A stretch of 64,000 nt of DNA, from assembly GCF_011089895.1 (NCBI RefSeq), contig NZ_JAANAT010000001.1, positions 2,666,001-2,730,000 on the forward strand, in the 5' to 3' direction. A program made the position numbers and the translations under genes. Source of the DNA: Mucilaginibacter inviolabilis (GTDB lineage: Bacteria; Bacteroidota; Bacteroidia; Sphingobacteriales; Sphingobacteriaceae). The notes beneath the pieces are model-generated. The model was not told where the DNA came from. It saw nothing but the letters and a program-made list of their open reading frames with translations, and made no database searches. Numbering within the stretch: position 1 is the first letter of the stretch; every line of letters begins with the position of its first letter. Below are positions 35,201 to 42,809 of this stretch, piece by piece.

Positions 35201-35577
35201 CATTGGAAGCTGTACGCCTGCGTTTGCGCCCCATCATCATGACCTCCCTGGCATTTATTTTAGGTGTATTGCCATTAGTATTGGCAACAGGTGCAGGCGC
35301 CGAATCAAGGAATACTATCGGGATCACAGTTTTAGGGGGAATGATAGCATCATCAACCATTTCCATATTTATTGTGCCTGTGCTCTTTGTGTTGTTTACC
35401 CGTTTCTCTTACGGCAAAAAACAACTAGCTTATTTGCAGGAACATCATGAAGAATTAATGGAAAAGGCCCGAAAAGTAGAGGCTCAGAATATCGATCCTG
35501 AGCTGGAATACGATATTGCCGAAGCCAATGCCAAACATAATGCCGACAAGCAAACAGCAAATGAAAATAACCAATAG
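32293..35577 (+). CDS. RND efflux permease, second paralogue (1094 aa)
   Basis: Same layout as the preceding permease, including N-terminal SNTFIKRPVTAIVISLVLMIAG, relay helix GIVVDDAIIVVEAVQHYIDE and lysine helix LSAKNAILIVEFAKIR. Alignable end to end without large gaps, including the C-terminal NIDPELEYDIAEANAK, yet clearly diverged in the porter loops (for example QLMLVAIYSPKRTHS against SMLMMVAIYAPKGTHN). Thus duplicated some time ago. Lies 5 bp after the first permease; both could form a mixed trimer as MdtB/MdtC do, or alternative homotrimers. Confidence 0.92.
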   Translation: MVSNTFIKRPVTAIVISLVLMIAGLICLFNLAVDQYPNISPPSVSVNGSYTGADAQTVEQNLATPIEEQVNGTPGMEYMTSTNTNSGSMGIRVTFKIGTNVHIAALNVQNRVGIATPLLPSVVSKLGLTVRASNPDQLMLVAIYSPKRTHSITFLDNYTNTFIQDAILRVPGVGDVSARTDNFSMRIWMNPDKMASYGLTPADVTAALNGQNVYVAAGSAGAPPQQSSQTFETGILVNGMLSKVSDYEKIVVKSIPGTSQLVYLKDVARVELGKFTFSSNAFVDGNRASTIQVYQSPGSNALQTAENVYAALAKLKKSFPKDVDYVVPFESITIIKVSMQEVIGTLLKALALVAIVVFLFLQNWRSTLIPILAIPVSILATFIFFIPLGFTINTLTMFGFVLAIGIVVDDAIIVVEAVQHYIDEKQLSPKEATYQAMKEIAAPVIAIALILASVFVPVGFIPGIVGRLYQQFAITIAISVILSAFVALSLTPALCTLLLRPTPPVTEKSNWLTKFFNAFNKRFEKITLKYTNGVHRSIKGARYIVIILVCICVGTYLMFRIKPSGFVPAEDGGRLYVTYQLPEASSTVQSVNVMEKLMKIVASTPGILHYTAISGFNILNGGANSNNGSMFCMLTPWDDRTTPNTRVPGLMNVIKQKIAKAGIKNANVVVAQPPPIRGIGQAAGFSMQIEQGNTTDDIYAFEKVVKKFVAAAKANPATAGAYSYFSAHTPSYELNVDREKCEKLGINISDVFSTMQAYMGSLFVNNFTLYNRTYHVVVQADTAYRALISNMNKYYVHNSVGQMLPLSTVISYKPIVAAPLITHFNIFRSAEVDGSIPPGYSSGQAIEALKELAAKTLPRGYTYEFSGLSYEEIKAGSTTVYIFLFSIIFVFLFLAALYESWSVPFSVMLAVPISAFGAILALTVVPTVTNNVYAQIGLITLIGLSAKNAILIVEFAKIRVDRGEELIKSTLEAVRLRLRPIIMTSLAFILGVLPLVLATGAGAESRNTIGITVLGGMIASSTISIFIVPVLFVLFTRFSYGKKQLAYLQEHHEELMEKARKVEAQNIDPELEYDIAEANAKHNADKQTANENNQ

Positions 35578-35588
35578 CGTAGCGATCT

Positions 35589-36020
35589 ATGAAACACACA
35601 CAGCTGATATCAGAAAATTTAAGACTGATCAATTATTTATATAATAAAAACCTCGCCAAAGAATTATCATCAATTAAGGTAAATCATCATTTTGAGGTGC
35701 TATTAATTTTGGCTCAACAAAAAGGGCCGATCACGCAGAATAAGTTAGCAGAATTACTGCATGTAGATAAATCACGAGTGGTGAGTATTGTTTTTTCATT
35801 GGAACAAAGAAAGATGCTGACCGTGAAAACAAACCCTGCCGACAGGCGTCAGCACTATATATCTTTGTCTCCGCATGCACTAACCTCAATCCCCTATATC
35901 GAAAAAAAGATAAAAGAAGTAAATGAAGTGGCTAATACCGGCATCAGCGAAGAAAAACTGGACACTTTCTTTGAAGTAGCCGAAGCGATAATGCAAAACC
36001 TGACAAAAAACAAGCACTGA
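35589..36020 (+). CDS. MarR-family regulator at the end of the efflux operon (143 aa)
   Basis: MarR fold: HHFEVLLILAQQKGPITQNKLAELLHVDKSRVVSIVFSLEQRKMLTVKTNPADRRQHYISLSPHALTSI, with the wing D-R-R-Q-H. Located 11 bp after the second permease in the same direction, so it is probably the last gene of the five-gene efflux message and feeds back on it. No operator was identified with confidence before the TolC gene. Confidence 0.85.
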   Translation: MKHTQLISENLRLINYLYNKNLAKELSSIKVNHHFEVLLILAQQKGPITQNKLAELLHVDKSRVVSIVFSLEQRKMLTVKTNPADRRQHYISLSPHALTSIPYIEKKIKEVNEVANTGISEEKLDTFFEVAEAIMQNLTKNKH

Positions 36021-36073
36021 AGCGTACTACACTTTTCATAAAAGTATAATATTTTTCACGTCGCAGTCAGGGT

Positions 36074-36134
36074 AATCTGCTGTTAAATGTGTCATGGTTC
36101 AAAATATCTACCATGAAATATTTAACAGCAGATT
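36074..36134 (+). promoter_or_regulatory. 25-bp-stem hairpin enclosing the M1 peptidase start codon
   Basis: Left arm 36074-36098 and right arm 36110-36134 pair at 24 of 25 positions (one of them G-U, one G-A mismatch) around an 11-nt loop. The start ATG at 36113-36115 lies within the right arm (ACCATGA), and the arm continues into the first seven codons. Such a structure would hide the initiation region from ribosomes. Post-transcriptional control is inferred. Confidence 0.6.
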
Positions 36135-38029
36135 TAAAATTCATCAAAAAGAGCCTGTCACTCCTGGCTTTAATAACTGCCCTCCTGCTTATTGAACACG
36201 CACAATTACAAGCACAATGTTTCTACTACCCCCGCGATCTGAAACAAGCTTTTAAAAATAAAACCAGATCGATAGATGGTAAGCCTGGGAAAAACTACTG
36301 GCAAAATCACGGCAGTTACAACATTACCCTAACCATATCGCCCCCAAATAGAAATATCCAGGGAGCCGAGCAGATCATCTACAGCAATAACAGCCCTGAT
36401 ACGCTCAAGGAACTGAACATGAAGCTGATCATGAACATACACAAGCCGGGTGCTGCCCGTTTTGCCAATGCGCAAGCTAACTATTTAACCCAGGGTGTTC
36501 AGATGGATAGTTTTGTGATAGATGGCCAAGCTGTAGCGATAAATAATCAGGATGCTACAACTAACCAGGCCATCACTTTGCCAAAACCGTTATTACCACA
36601 TCAGTCTGTAAAACTGGATATCACCTGGCATTATGAACTGGCTCTGGGAGCAGGCCGTGAAGGAGCCATCGATTCAACCTCCTTTTACCTGGGCTATTTT
36701 TATCCCAGGATTGCCGTTTATGATGATTATAACGGCTGGGATAAACTTCCTTTTTTAGACGTTCAGGAGTTTTATAACGACTTTAATGACTATACCCTGC
36801 AGGTTAAAGTTCCATCAGATTTTTTGGTGTGGGCGACTGGCACCTTACAAAATCCCCAAGAGGTGTTACAACCAGAGTACACCAAACGCTTGGAACGCTC
36901 CATGAACAGCGACTCCGTTGTACATATAGTTACTCCGCTTGATCTCAGCCAAAAGAACATTACCACAAAAAACAAGCTCAATACCTGGATCTGGAAAGCG
37001 GATGATATCAGCGATATGGCCGTAGGGATAAGCGATCATTACGTTTGGGATGCCGCAAGTGTAGTGATTGATCATTCAAGCCGCAGAAGAGCAAGTATAC
37101 AGGCCGCCTACCTGGATAATGCCGCCGATTTCCACTCCGCGGTTAAGTTTGGACAGTATGCTTTAACCTGGTTTTCGAACAATTTGCCAGGTGTGCCTTA
37201 CCCTTATCCTAAAATGACCGTCTTCCAGGGTTATGCCGATATGGAATACCCCATGATGGTTAACTCCAGCCACAAAGACGATTTGAGTTTTGCTCAGCTT
37301 TTATTGGATCATGAAATTTCGCATACCTGGTTCCCATTTTATATGGGTACCAATGAAAGTCGTTATGGCTTTATGGATGAAGGCTGGGCCACTACCTTTG
37401 AACGGCTCATAGGCGCTACAGAAATAGGCCAGGAAAACACCGATGCCCTCTGGACTGAGCTTCGGGTAAAACCATGGATAAGTGATCCGTCAGCCCCCGA
37501 GGACCTACCTATTATTACACCATCCAGCGAATTAAGAGATGGCTTATCTAATAACGAATATGGCAAACCGGCTTTGAGCCACTTTGCATTGAAAGATCTA
37601 TTGGGTGATGACCTGTTTAAAAAATCATTGAAGGGCTATATGAACAATTGGCACGGGAAACATCCGGTTCCGTGGGATTATTTTAACTCCATGAGTGACA
37701 AATCTGGCCGAAACCTGAATTGGTTTTTCAACAATTGGTTTTTCAGTAATAGTTACATCGATCTGTCCCTGCAAAAGGTAAACAAAATTAAAGATGGTTA
37801 CTCCATCACCGTTAAAAATACCGGCGGGTTTTATATCCCCTTTGATGTTAAAATTACCTGCCAGGATGGGACCTGCAAAATTATTCACCAAACACCTGCT
37901 ATATGGGAGCAAAACCCCCAAATTGTCTGTTTTAATTTCAAAACAGATAGAGTCGTAAAAGCTGTTGAAATAAATACAGGGATATTTCTGGATGCCAATG
38001 TTTCAGATAATGTATTCGTGGTTAAATAA
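36113..38029 (+). CDS. Secreted M1-family zinc metallopeptidase (638 aa)
   Basis: Signal peptide near MKYLTADLKFIKKSLSLLALITALLLIEHAQLQA. The catalytic site is HEISH at 400-404 and E423 in GFMDEGWATTFE, the exact HExxH-x18-E arrangement of gluzincin M1 enzymes. A DMEYPMMV segment replaces the usual GxMEN substrate loop. N-terminal beta-domain (about 35-280) matches the M1 N-domain. It should cleave N-terminal residues from peptides in the periplasm or outside. A GTG start at 36089 is possible, but the ATG gives the better signal peptide; the hairpin at 36074-36134 surrounds it. Confidence 0.87.
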   Translation: MKYLTADLKFIKKSLSLLALITALLLIEHAQLQAQCFYYPRDLKQAFKNKTRSIDGKPGKNYWQNHGSYNITLTISPPNRNIQGAEQIIYSNNSPDTLKELNMKLIMNIHKPGAARFANAQANYLTQGVQMDSFVIDGQAVAINNQDATTNQAITLPKPLLPHQSVKLDITWHYELALGAGREGAIDSTSFYLGYFYPRIAVYDDYNGWDKLPFLDVQEFYNDFNDYTLQVKVPSDFLVWATGTLQNPQEVLQPEYTKRLERSMNSDSVVHIVTPLDLSQKNITTKNKLNTWIWKADDISDMAVGISDHYVWDAASVVIDHSSRRRASIQAAYLDNAADFHSAVKFGQYALTWFSNNLPGVPYPYPKMTVFQGYADMEYPMMVNSSHKDDLSFAQLLLDHEISHTWFPFYMGTNESRYGFMDEGWATTFERLIGATEIGQENTDALWTELRVKPWISDPSAPEDLPIITPSSELRDGLSNNEYGKPALSHFALKDLLGDDLFKKSLKGYMNNWHGKHPVPWDYFNSMSDKSGRNLNWFFNNWFFSNSYIDLSLQKVNKIKDGYSITVKNTGGFYIPFDVKITCQDGTCKIIHQTPAIWEQNPQIVCFNFKTDRVVKAVEINTGIFLDANVSDNVFVVK

Positions 38030-38073
38030 CGTCAGACAAGTATATGAAACGATAACTCAATATATTTCTGTAC

Positions 38074-38117
38074 AATTAAGAAAAGGTTGTTCATTAATGG
38101 ATAGCCTTTTCTTAATT
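38074..38117. terminator. Bidirectional terminator between convergent genes
   Basis: AATTAAGAAAAGG (38074-38086) pairs with CCTTTTCTTAATT (38105-38117), an exact 13-bp stem. It overlaps the last codons of the GH2 gene and ends transcription of the M1 peptidase and of GH2 from opposite sides. Confidence 0.75.
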
Positions 38118-40205
38118 CTTAAAATACCAGGTAATATGATCTGTGATTACTTTACCATCCCTATGGCCTTCTGCCCTTAACTCGTTGGCTCCTGGTTGCA
38201 GGCGCACATCTTTAAAAACAAAATCATACGAAGTAGTACCTATTTCAGGTTGATTCAATTTATTGTTATTGAGATACAAAGTAACATTTTGCAGATTGGA
38301 AAACACCTTTACCACCGTTGTTGCTTCAACCCGGACAGAGTCTCTGCGGCCGCTGATGTAAAGTACAGGATCAGGACTCCAATTAGCTTTGTACCAATAA
38401 AAAGCATCTTTTTTTACTTTCCGATCATAGGTAATCAAACCCTTCATATTACGGGCAGGCACGCCACCGCCATTTGCAGAGGGCACCGAAAAATCGAACA
38501 TATTCCATACATATGAGGCTACCAGGTAGGGATGCTTCTCGATAATACCCCATTGTATTTCGTGAAACTTGGTTTGATAGGTTTCCGGCCAAAACTGGGC
38601 GCCCGGATCACCGGTTTCGCCTACATTTTCCTGTTGCTGATTTACGTTGGCCTCCGTTCCGTACTCAGAAAGCACTACTTTATGATTGGGATATTTTTTT
38701 TCCAACCCGGTAACCCAATCTTCCAGGTCAGATATTTTCCCTTCGTACCAGCCATAATATCTGTTGATACCCTGTATATCAGCGGCCAGGTTTGACGGGC
38801 GATCCATTTCACCATAACCGCTTACACTCGCAGTGAACCGACCAGGATCTTCTGTTTTAGCAATATCATTAAGTTCGCGTGTTAAAACCGGTACAAACCC
38901 ATCTGCCGAGCTAGAATAAACTTCGTTATGTAAACCCCAATTGTAAATAGCCGGATGATTGTAATTTTGCCTGATCAACTCTGTAAGCTGTTGCTTCGCA
39001 TTATCCCCTTCTTGTGTTGACACCGCGTTTACAAACGGAATTTCGGCCCATATTACAAAACCCATACTATCACATTTCGCATAAATATATTCGGCCTGCT
39101 GATAGTGGGCAAAACGGATGGAAGTTGCCCCGATCTCATAGATCATATCGAGGTCAGATTTGTGCTGCTCATTGCTTAGGGCGCTTCCATAATCCTGCCA
39201 TTCCTGGTGGCGACAAACTCCATACAGGCGATAAGGTTGCCCGTTAAGGTAAAATCCTTTCCCCTGTACAATTGAAAAATACCTGAGTCCGAGAGGTTGG
39301 GTAACCTCGTCAATAGTTTTACCTTGTTTAATAATAGATGTAGTGAGTGAGTATAAATAAGGGTCTTTTCTGCCGTTCCATAAATGAGGATTGTTTAACG
39401 ATAGTTGCTGACCGACTATATTTATGCCTTGTGGCTTTACCTTTGCAGGTTGCTGTATCTCTTTAACTATTTTACCAGTCCCATCCCTGATAACCGTTTT
39501 TACAGTTATCTCCTGTATCTGTGTTTCCTTGTTCTCAACTTTAGCGGTTATGCTTATGCTGGCTTTTTTTGCACTTACATCCTGTTTAATATAAATGCCC
39601 GGCGAGGCGTAATCAGTAGTACTGATATTAATTTTATTGGTAACAATTAAACTTACCGGGCGATAGATTCCACCATATACCCCAAACAGTTTATTATTGA
39701 TGGGTATAACATCCGGGCGTTCCTCATTATTAACTTTTACCAGTATCGTATTAACTGTATCGTAACGTAGTGAATTACTGATATCAAAGCAAAATGCAGC
39801 GTAAGCACCTTTATGCTCCCCGATCAACTTATTATTGATATAGACATCGGTTACTGTACCTACTCCTTCAAAACGAATAAAAACACGCTTTCCTTTCCAT
39901 GAATCACTTGCTTTAAGATCTTTTTTATAAAAAGCATCGCCCATGTAAAAGCCTTTTCCTTTCTGAATATCTTTATTATTCCAGGTATGGGGGACAGAAA
40001 CAGTTTGCCAATCGGCGGTTGCCAATGCAATATTGGTTCTGTACGAGGCTTTTTTAAATTGCCAGTCGCTATTAAACGGTATAACCTGTCGCGAAGATGC
40101 CGGTGCATCTGTATCCCGGGCTTGTTGCCGGGCCTTGCTTTCTGCATTAATGCCAACAATTATCATGAGCAACAAAACGTATCTCACGTGGATCATATAT
40201 TTCAT
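38112..40205 (-). CDS. Secreted GH2 beta-galactosidase-like enzyme (about 697 aa)
   Basis: Signal peptide MKYMIHVRYVLLLMIIVGINA. GH2 sugar-binding jelly roll (IPFNSDWQFKKASY, TVSVPHTWNNKD, GEHKGAYAAFCFDISNSL) is followed by an Ig-like domain and a TIM barrel. Catalytic acid/base is E428 in NWGLHNEVYSS; nucleophile is E514 in VLSEYGTEA. So the fold is complete; specificity (galactosidase, glucuronidase, other) uncertain. Start 40205 or 40211. Lies 19 bp after the fucosidase in the same direction, so both probably act on one fucosylated glycan. Confidence 0.85.
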   Translation of the reverse strand: MKYMIHVRYVLLLMIIVGINAESKARQQARDTDAPASSRQVIPFNSDWQFKKASYRTNIALATADWQTVSVPHTWNNKDIQKGKGFYMGDAFYKKDLKASDSWKGKRVFIRFEGVGTVTDVYINNKLIGEHKGAYAAFCFDISNSLRYDTVNTILVKVNNEERPDVIPINNKLFGVYGGIYRPVSLIVTNKINISTTDYASPGIYIKQDVSAKKASISITAKVENKETQIQEITVKTVIRDGTGKIVKEIQQPAKVKPQGINIVGQQLSLNNPHLWNGRKDPYLYSLTTSIIKQGKTIDEVTQPLGLRYFSIVQGKGFYLNGQPYRLYGVCRHQEWQDYGSALSNEQHKSDLDMIYEIGATSIRFAHYQQAEYIYAKCDSMGFVIWAEIPFVNAVSTQEGDNAKQQLTELIRQNYNHPAIYNWGLHNEVYSSSADGFVPVLTRELNDIAKTEDPGRFTASVSGYGEMDRPSNLAADIQGINRYYGWYEGKISDLEDWVTGLEKKYPNHKVVLSEYGTEANVNQQQENVGETGDPGAQFWPETYQTKFHEIQWGIIEKHPYLVASYVWNMFDFSVPSANGGGVPARNMKGLITYDRKVKKDAFYWYKANWSPDPVLYISGRRDSVRVEATTVVKVFSNLQNVTLYLNNNKLNQPEIGTTSYDFVFKDVRLQPGANELRAEGHRDGKVITDHITWYFKN

Positions 40206-40224
40206 ATTCATTTGTGGTACAAAT

Positions 40225-41664
40225 TTAGGTTTTCGCTTTTTCATACCCGGTTCCATTGCCTTTACCCGTTTCCAAAACAATAACAAAAGGTTTTTTGAGC
40301 GTTTGTTGATGTAAATGGATAAAATAAGTGGATGCTCCTATTTCTTCTGGTATATAAGTTTGCATTGCGTTATCCAGGTCATAAGCCTTTGTAATCACGG
40401 AGTGTAAAGGGGATGTTACGCGTAATAAGCCCGATACCGGCACATTAAATACCACCATATAAGTTTTATTAGTACCGGTATTTTTTATAAAATATCCCCA
40501 ATCCTGTTTGGCGAAACCTGCGTATTCGCCATTGTAAATAGCTTTCTTATTTACGGCCATCCAGTCGCCAATGGCTTTGGCCAAATTTAGCTCTTCTGTC
40601 CTGAAGGTTCCATCGGGCTTCGGGCCAAAATTGAGTACAAAGTTACCATCAAGCGAAACACATTTCGCCAGCATCTCCAACAGTTCATCAGCTGTTTTTA
40701 TATGCCCACTCCATCTTTTAGCATAGCCCCATTGATTTTCGGGAACAGTCATTACGCAATCCCAATCATTTCCGTGAACATCCTCTATCTTTTCGGGTAT
40801 CTTACGTTCCCAGCCTTGTTCATAGTCGCCCATCAGATTACCATTCGAGTCGAAATGCCGCTTACCATATTCATCAGCGCGAAAACGGCTACCGATGATA
40901 AGGCCGGGGTGTACTTTTCGCATTTCCGTTTCAAGAGAATCGGCAAAGGCTGCTTGTTTAACCCACGAGCTATCCCAGGTTCCATCAAACCAAAGTCCCT
41001 TGGCAGTTGGATATCGTGCTAACAATTCGAGCAACTGATTACGGGTAAATTGCTTAAAACGGTTAAAGGCGATACTATCATCGCGGGTTTTAATATCGTA
41101 ACGCCAGTCGGGGTTGTGCCAGTCCATAATAGAAAAATATAGGATCACATCTATTCCCTGCTTATTGTAGGCCTTTACCAGCGGACCGATGATATCCTTT
41201 TTATACGGTGAATTGGCGACTGTAAAATTAGTGTATTTACTAGGCCACAAACAAAAACCATCATGATGCTTAGTGGTAATAGTAACATATTTAACACCCA
41301 TCTGGCCAGCCACAGCAGCCCATGAATCCGCGTTAAACTTTGTTGGGTTAAACTGGTAAATTAATGAATCATAGGCTTGGGGGGATACTTCTTTCCAAGT
41401 TCTGATCCATTCTGCAGCGCCGTTATAGATTTTACCATTCCATTCGCCCCCGGGTATGGAATACAATCCCCAGTGAATAAACTGTCCTAAGCCATAAGCC
41501 CTCCAACGGGCCATATCTGCATCATTTCTGCGGCCCAGTCTATGCGCCCCATGCTGTAACGACATTTCCTTTTTCGCTGTCGTAGCTGCCTGCTGGGCAA
41601 ATGTCTGCCCGGCATAACAACAACTCAACAAAATAATTATGATCAATAAATTTCTTTTCATCAC
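40225..41664 (-). CDS. Secreted GH29 alpha-L-fucosidase (479 aa)
   Basis: Signal peptide MMKRNLLIIIILLSCCYAGQTFA. GH29 marks: LGQFIHWGLYSIPGGEWNG, VKYVTITTKHHDGFCLWPSKYTNFTVANSPYKKDIIG, VILYFSIMDWHNPDWRYD, and the catalytic nucleophile D227 in KGLWFDGTWDSS. A conserved C-terminal half (FVLNFGPKPDGTFRTEELNLAKAIGDWM) completes the barrel. It removes terminal L-fucose from glycans in the periplasm. Leads a two-gene operon with the GH2 enzyme. A LacI-type palindrome lies 90 bp upstream. Confidence 0.9.
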   Translation of the reverse strand: MMKRNLLIIIILLSCCYAGQTFAQQAATTAKKEMSLQHGAHRLGRRNDADMARWRAYGLGQFIHWGLYSIPGGEWNGKIYNGAAEWIRTWKEVSPQAYDSLIYQFNPTKFNADSWAAVAGQMGVKYVTITTKHHDGFCLWPSKYTNFTVANSPYKKDIIGPLVKAYNKQGIDVILYFSIMDWHNPDWRYDIKTRDDSIAFNRFKQFTRNQLLELLARYPTAKGLWFDGTWDSSWVKQAAFADSLETEMRKVHPGLIIGSRFRADEYGKRHFDSNGNLMGDYEQGWERKIPEKIEDVHGNDWDCVMTVPENQWGYAKRWSGHIKTADELLEMLAKCVSLDGNFVLNFGPKPDGTFRTEELNLAKAIGDWMAVNKKAIYNGEYAGFAKQDWGYFIKNTGTNKTYMVVFNVPVSGLLRVTSPLHSVITKAYDLDNAMQTYIPEEIGASTYFIHLHQQTLKKPFVIVLETGKGNGTGYEKAKT

Positions 41665-41753
41665 TGGCGATCGTTTTATCCCTTGCTATCACAAGAACAA
41701 ATTATACCCGAAAGTTAAGCCATCAGTCATCTTTTTCGGTATATAAATACAGC

Positions 41754-41765
41754 GCAAACGTTTGC
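41754..41765. promoter_or_regulatory. LacI-type operator upstream of the fucosidase operon
   Basis: GCAAACGTTTGC is a perfect 12-bp palindrome with the central CG typical of LacI-family operators. It lies 90 bp before the fucosidase start. Two direct copies of ACAAGAACAAAT flank it (41691-41702 and 41774-41785). No LacI gene is in the window. Confidence 0.55.
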
Positions 41766-41873
41766 TTTATTCAACAAGAACAAATTTTACAATTTAAGCT
41801 TACCGTACGTGACCTGTCGCAAATCGCCCTTAATTTGTCGTTGTTACCGGTTTTACTGGCATGACATGCACGT

Positions 41874-41881
41874 TACTTTTG
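41874..41881 (+). promoter_or_regulatory. -7 box of the SRPBCC gene
   Basis: TACTTTTG, an exact TAnnTTTG match 18 nt before the ATG at 41900. It argues for the shorter start rather than 41861, which lies upstream of this box. Confidence 0.5.
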
Positions 41882-41899
41882 TATCATAAACTAACTATC

Positions 41900-42325
41900 A
41901 TGAGGAACAACAACAAAACAACCATTACTGCAGAAGTAGAAATAGACGCCCCAATTGAAACAGTTTGGGCCCGATGGACTAAACCCGAACACATTATGCA
42001 ATGGAATAATCCAACTGACGAGTGGAGAACTCCCAGAGTAGAAAATGATTTGCAGGCAGGTGGCAGGTTTCTATTTGTGATGGAATTAAGAGATGGAAGC
42101 TTTCATTTCGACTTTAAAGGAACTTATGATGAGATCAAACCTCATGAACTGATAACTTATACGCTTGACGATGGCCGTAAGTCGACAATAACTTTTACTA
42201 CAAATAACGGAGTAAGAGTAACAGAAATTTTTGAACCTGAAAACAACCACCCCCTTGATATGCAAAAAGACTTTTGCCAGGCCGTATTAGATGGTTTTAA
42301 AAGATATGCCGAATCTGAAATTTAA
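41900..42325 (+). CDS. SRPBCC/AHSA1-type START-like protein (141 aa)
   Basis: Small helix-grip protein: TITAEVEIDAPIETVWARWTKPEHIMQWNNPTDEWRTPRVENDLQAGGRFLFVMELRDGSFHFDFKGTYDEIKPHELITYTLDDGRKSTITF, and ends with a long helix (PLDMQKDFCQAVLDGFKRYAES). The pattern is that of the Aha1-C-like SRPBCC group, whose cavity binds hydrophobic ligands. Ligand unknown. Cytoplasmic, monocistronic, divergent from the fucosidase operon. Confidence 0.8.
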   Translation: MRNNNKTTITAEVEIDAPIETVWARWTKPEHIMQWNNPTDEWRTPRVENDLQAGGRFLFVMELRDGSFHFDFKGTYDEIKPHELITYTLDDGRKSTITFTTNNGVRVTEIFEPENNHPLDMQKDFCQAVLDGFKRYAESEI

Positions 42326-42564
42326 TGTCTATTGATAGGCTATTACACTAAATGAGTGGCCATTTTATTACAAAAGTGGGTTTACATGGTTTACACAATT
42401 TACGGTTTAAATCCATTTAAATAATTAATAATCAATTACTTAAATAAGTTTTATAATAATTTATGTAAACCATCATTATAAGCTATTTCATGCCGTCAAA
42501 GTAATGTGAATTTGATGCAAGGGATGAATGTAAAATATTAGTAAAGGGGTTAAATCCTCCCCCT

Positions 42565-42608
42565 ATACGCAAACAAGTCGCGCTAATTAGCGCGACTTGT
42601 TTGCGTAT
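42565..42608. terminator. 44-bp perfect palindrome, terminator-like
   Basis: ATACGCAAACAAGTCGCGCT and its exact complement form a 22-bp-per-arm palindrome from 42565 to 42608, followed on the plus strand by TTTATAA. It lies 240 bp after the SRPBCC stop and could end that transcript or those coming from the right. The stretch 42326-42809 otherwise holds only the duplicated gene tail. Confidence 0.6.
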
Positions 42609-42633
42609 TTTATAATAACCTCTAAACCATACG

Positions 42634-42771
42634 TATCACTAAGGATACCCCATTTACAGGATAGAGCCTTAGTGATTATACGGCTTGTCGGTACTAATAA
42701 AAACTCATCCAGGCCCGGGCATCAGTAGCATTAACCAAATCATAAGTTTTGGGGCCAGTTTGAATAACATA
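42634..42771. repeat. 138-bp direct repeat, left copy
   Basis: 137 of 138 bases match 44270-44407 (single difference at 42651). It covers the last 25 or so codons of the DUF4302 gene plus its stop and downstream hairpin (ATCACTAAGG at 42635-42644 with CCTTAGTGAT at 42666-42675). Weaker identity extends left to about 42621. Offset between copies is 1636 bp. Confidence 0.9.
42694..42771 (-). pseudogene. Detached 3' end of a DUF4302 lipoprotein gene
   Basis: These 78 bp on the minus strand encode VIQTGPKTYDLVNATDARA followed by WMSFY and stop, identical to the C-terminus of the intact gene at 44330-45631, without any start. It is a gene fragment duplicated with the repeat and now lies downstream of the unrelated lipoprotein gene at 42810-44030. 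Confidence 0.8.
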
Positions 42772-42809
42772 GAAGTTTTACTATCGATATATTATTAAAA
42801 CCTATCAAG

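Noticed and set aside
29036..35577. Assembly artefact duplicating one permease gene
   Set aside because: The two copies differ throughout at protein and DNA level, so they are real paralogues.
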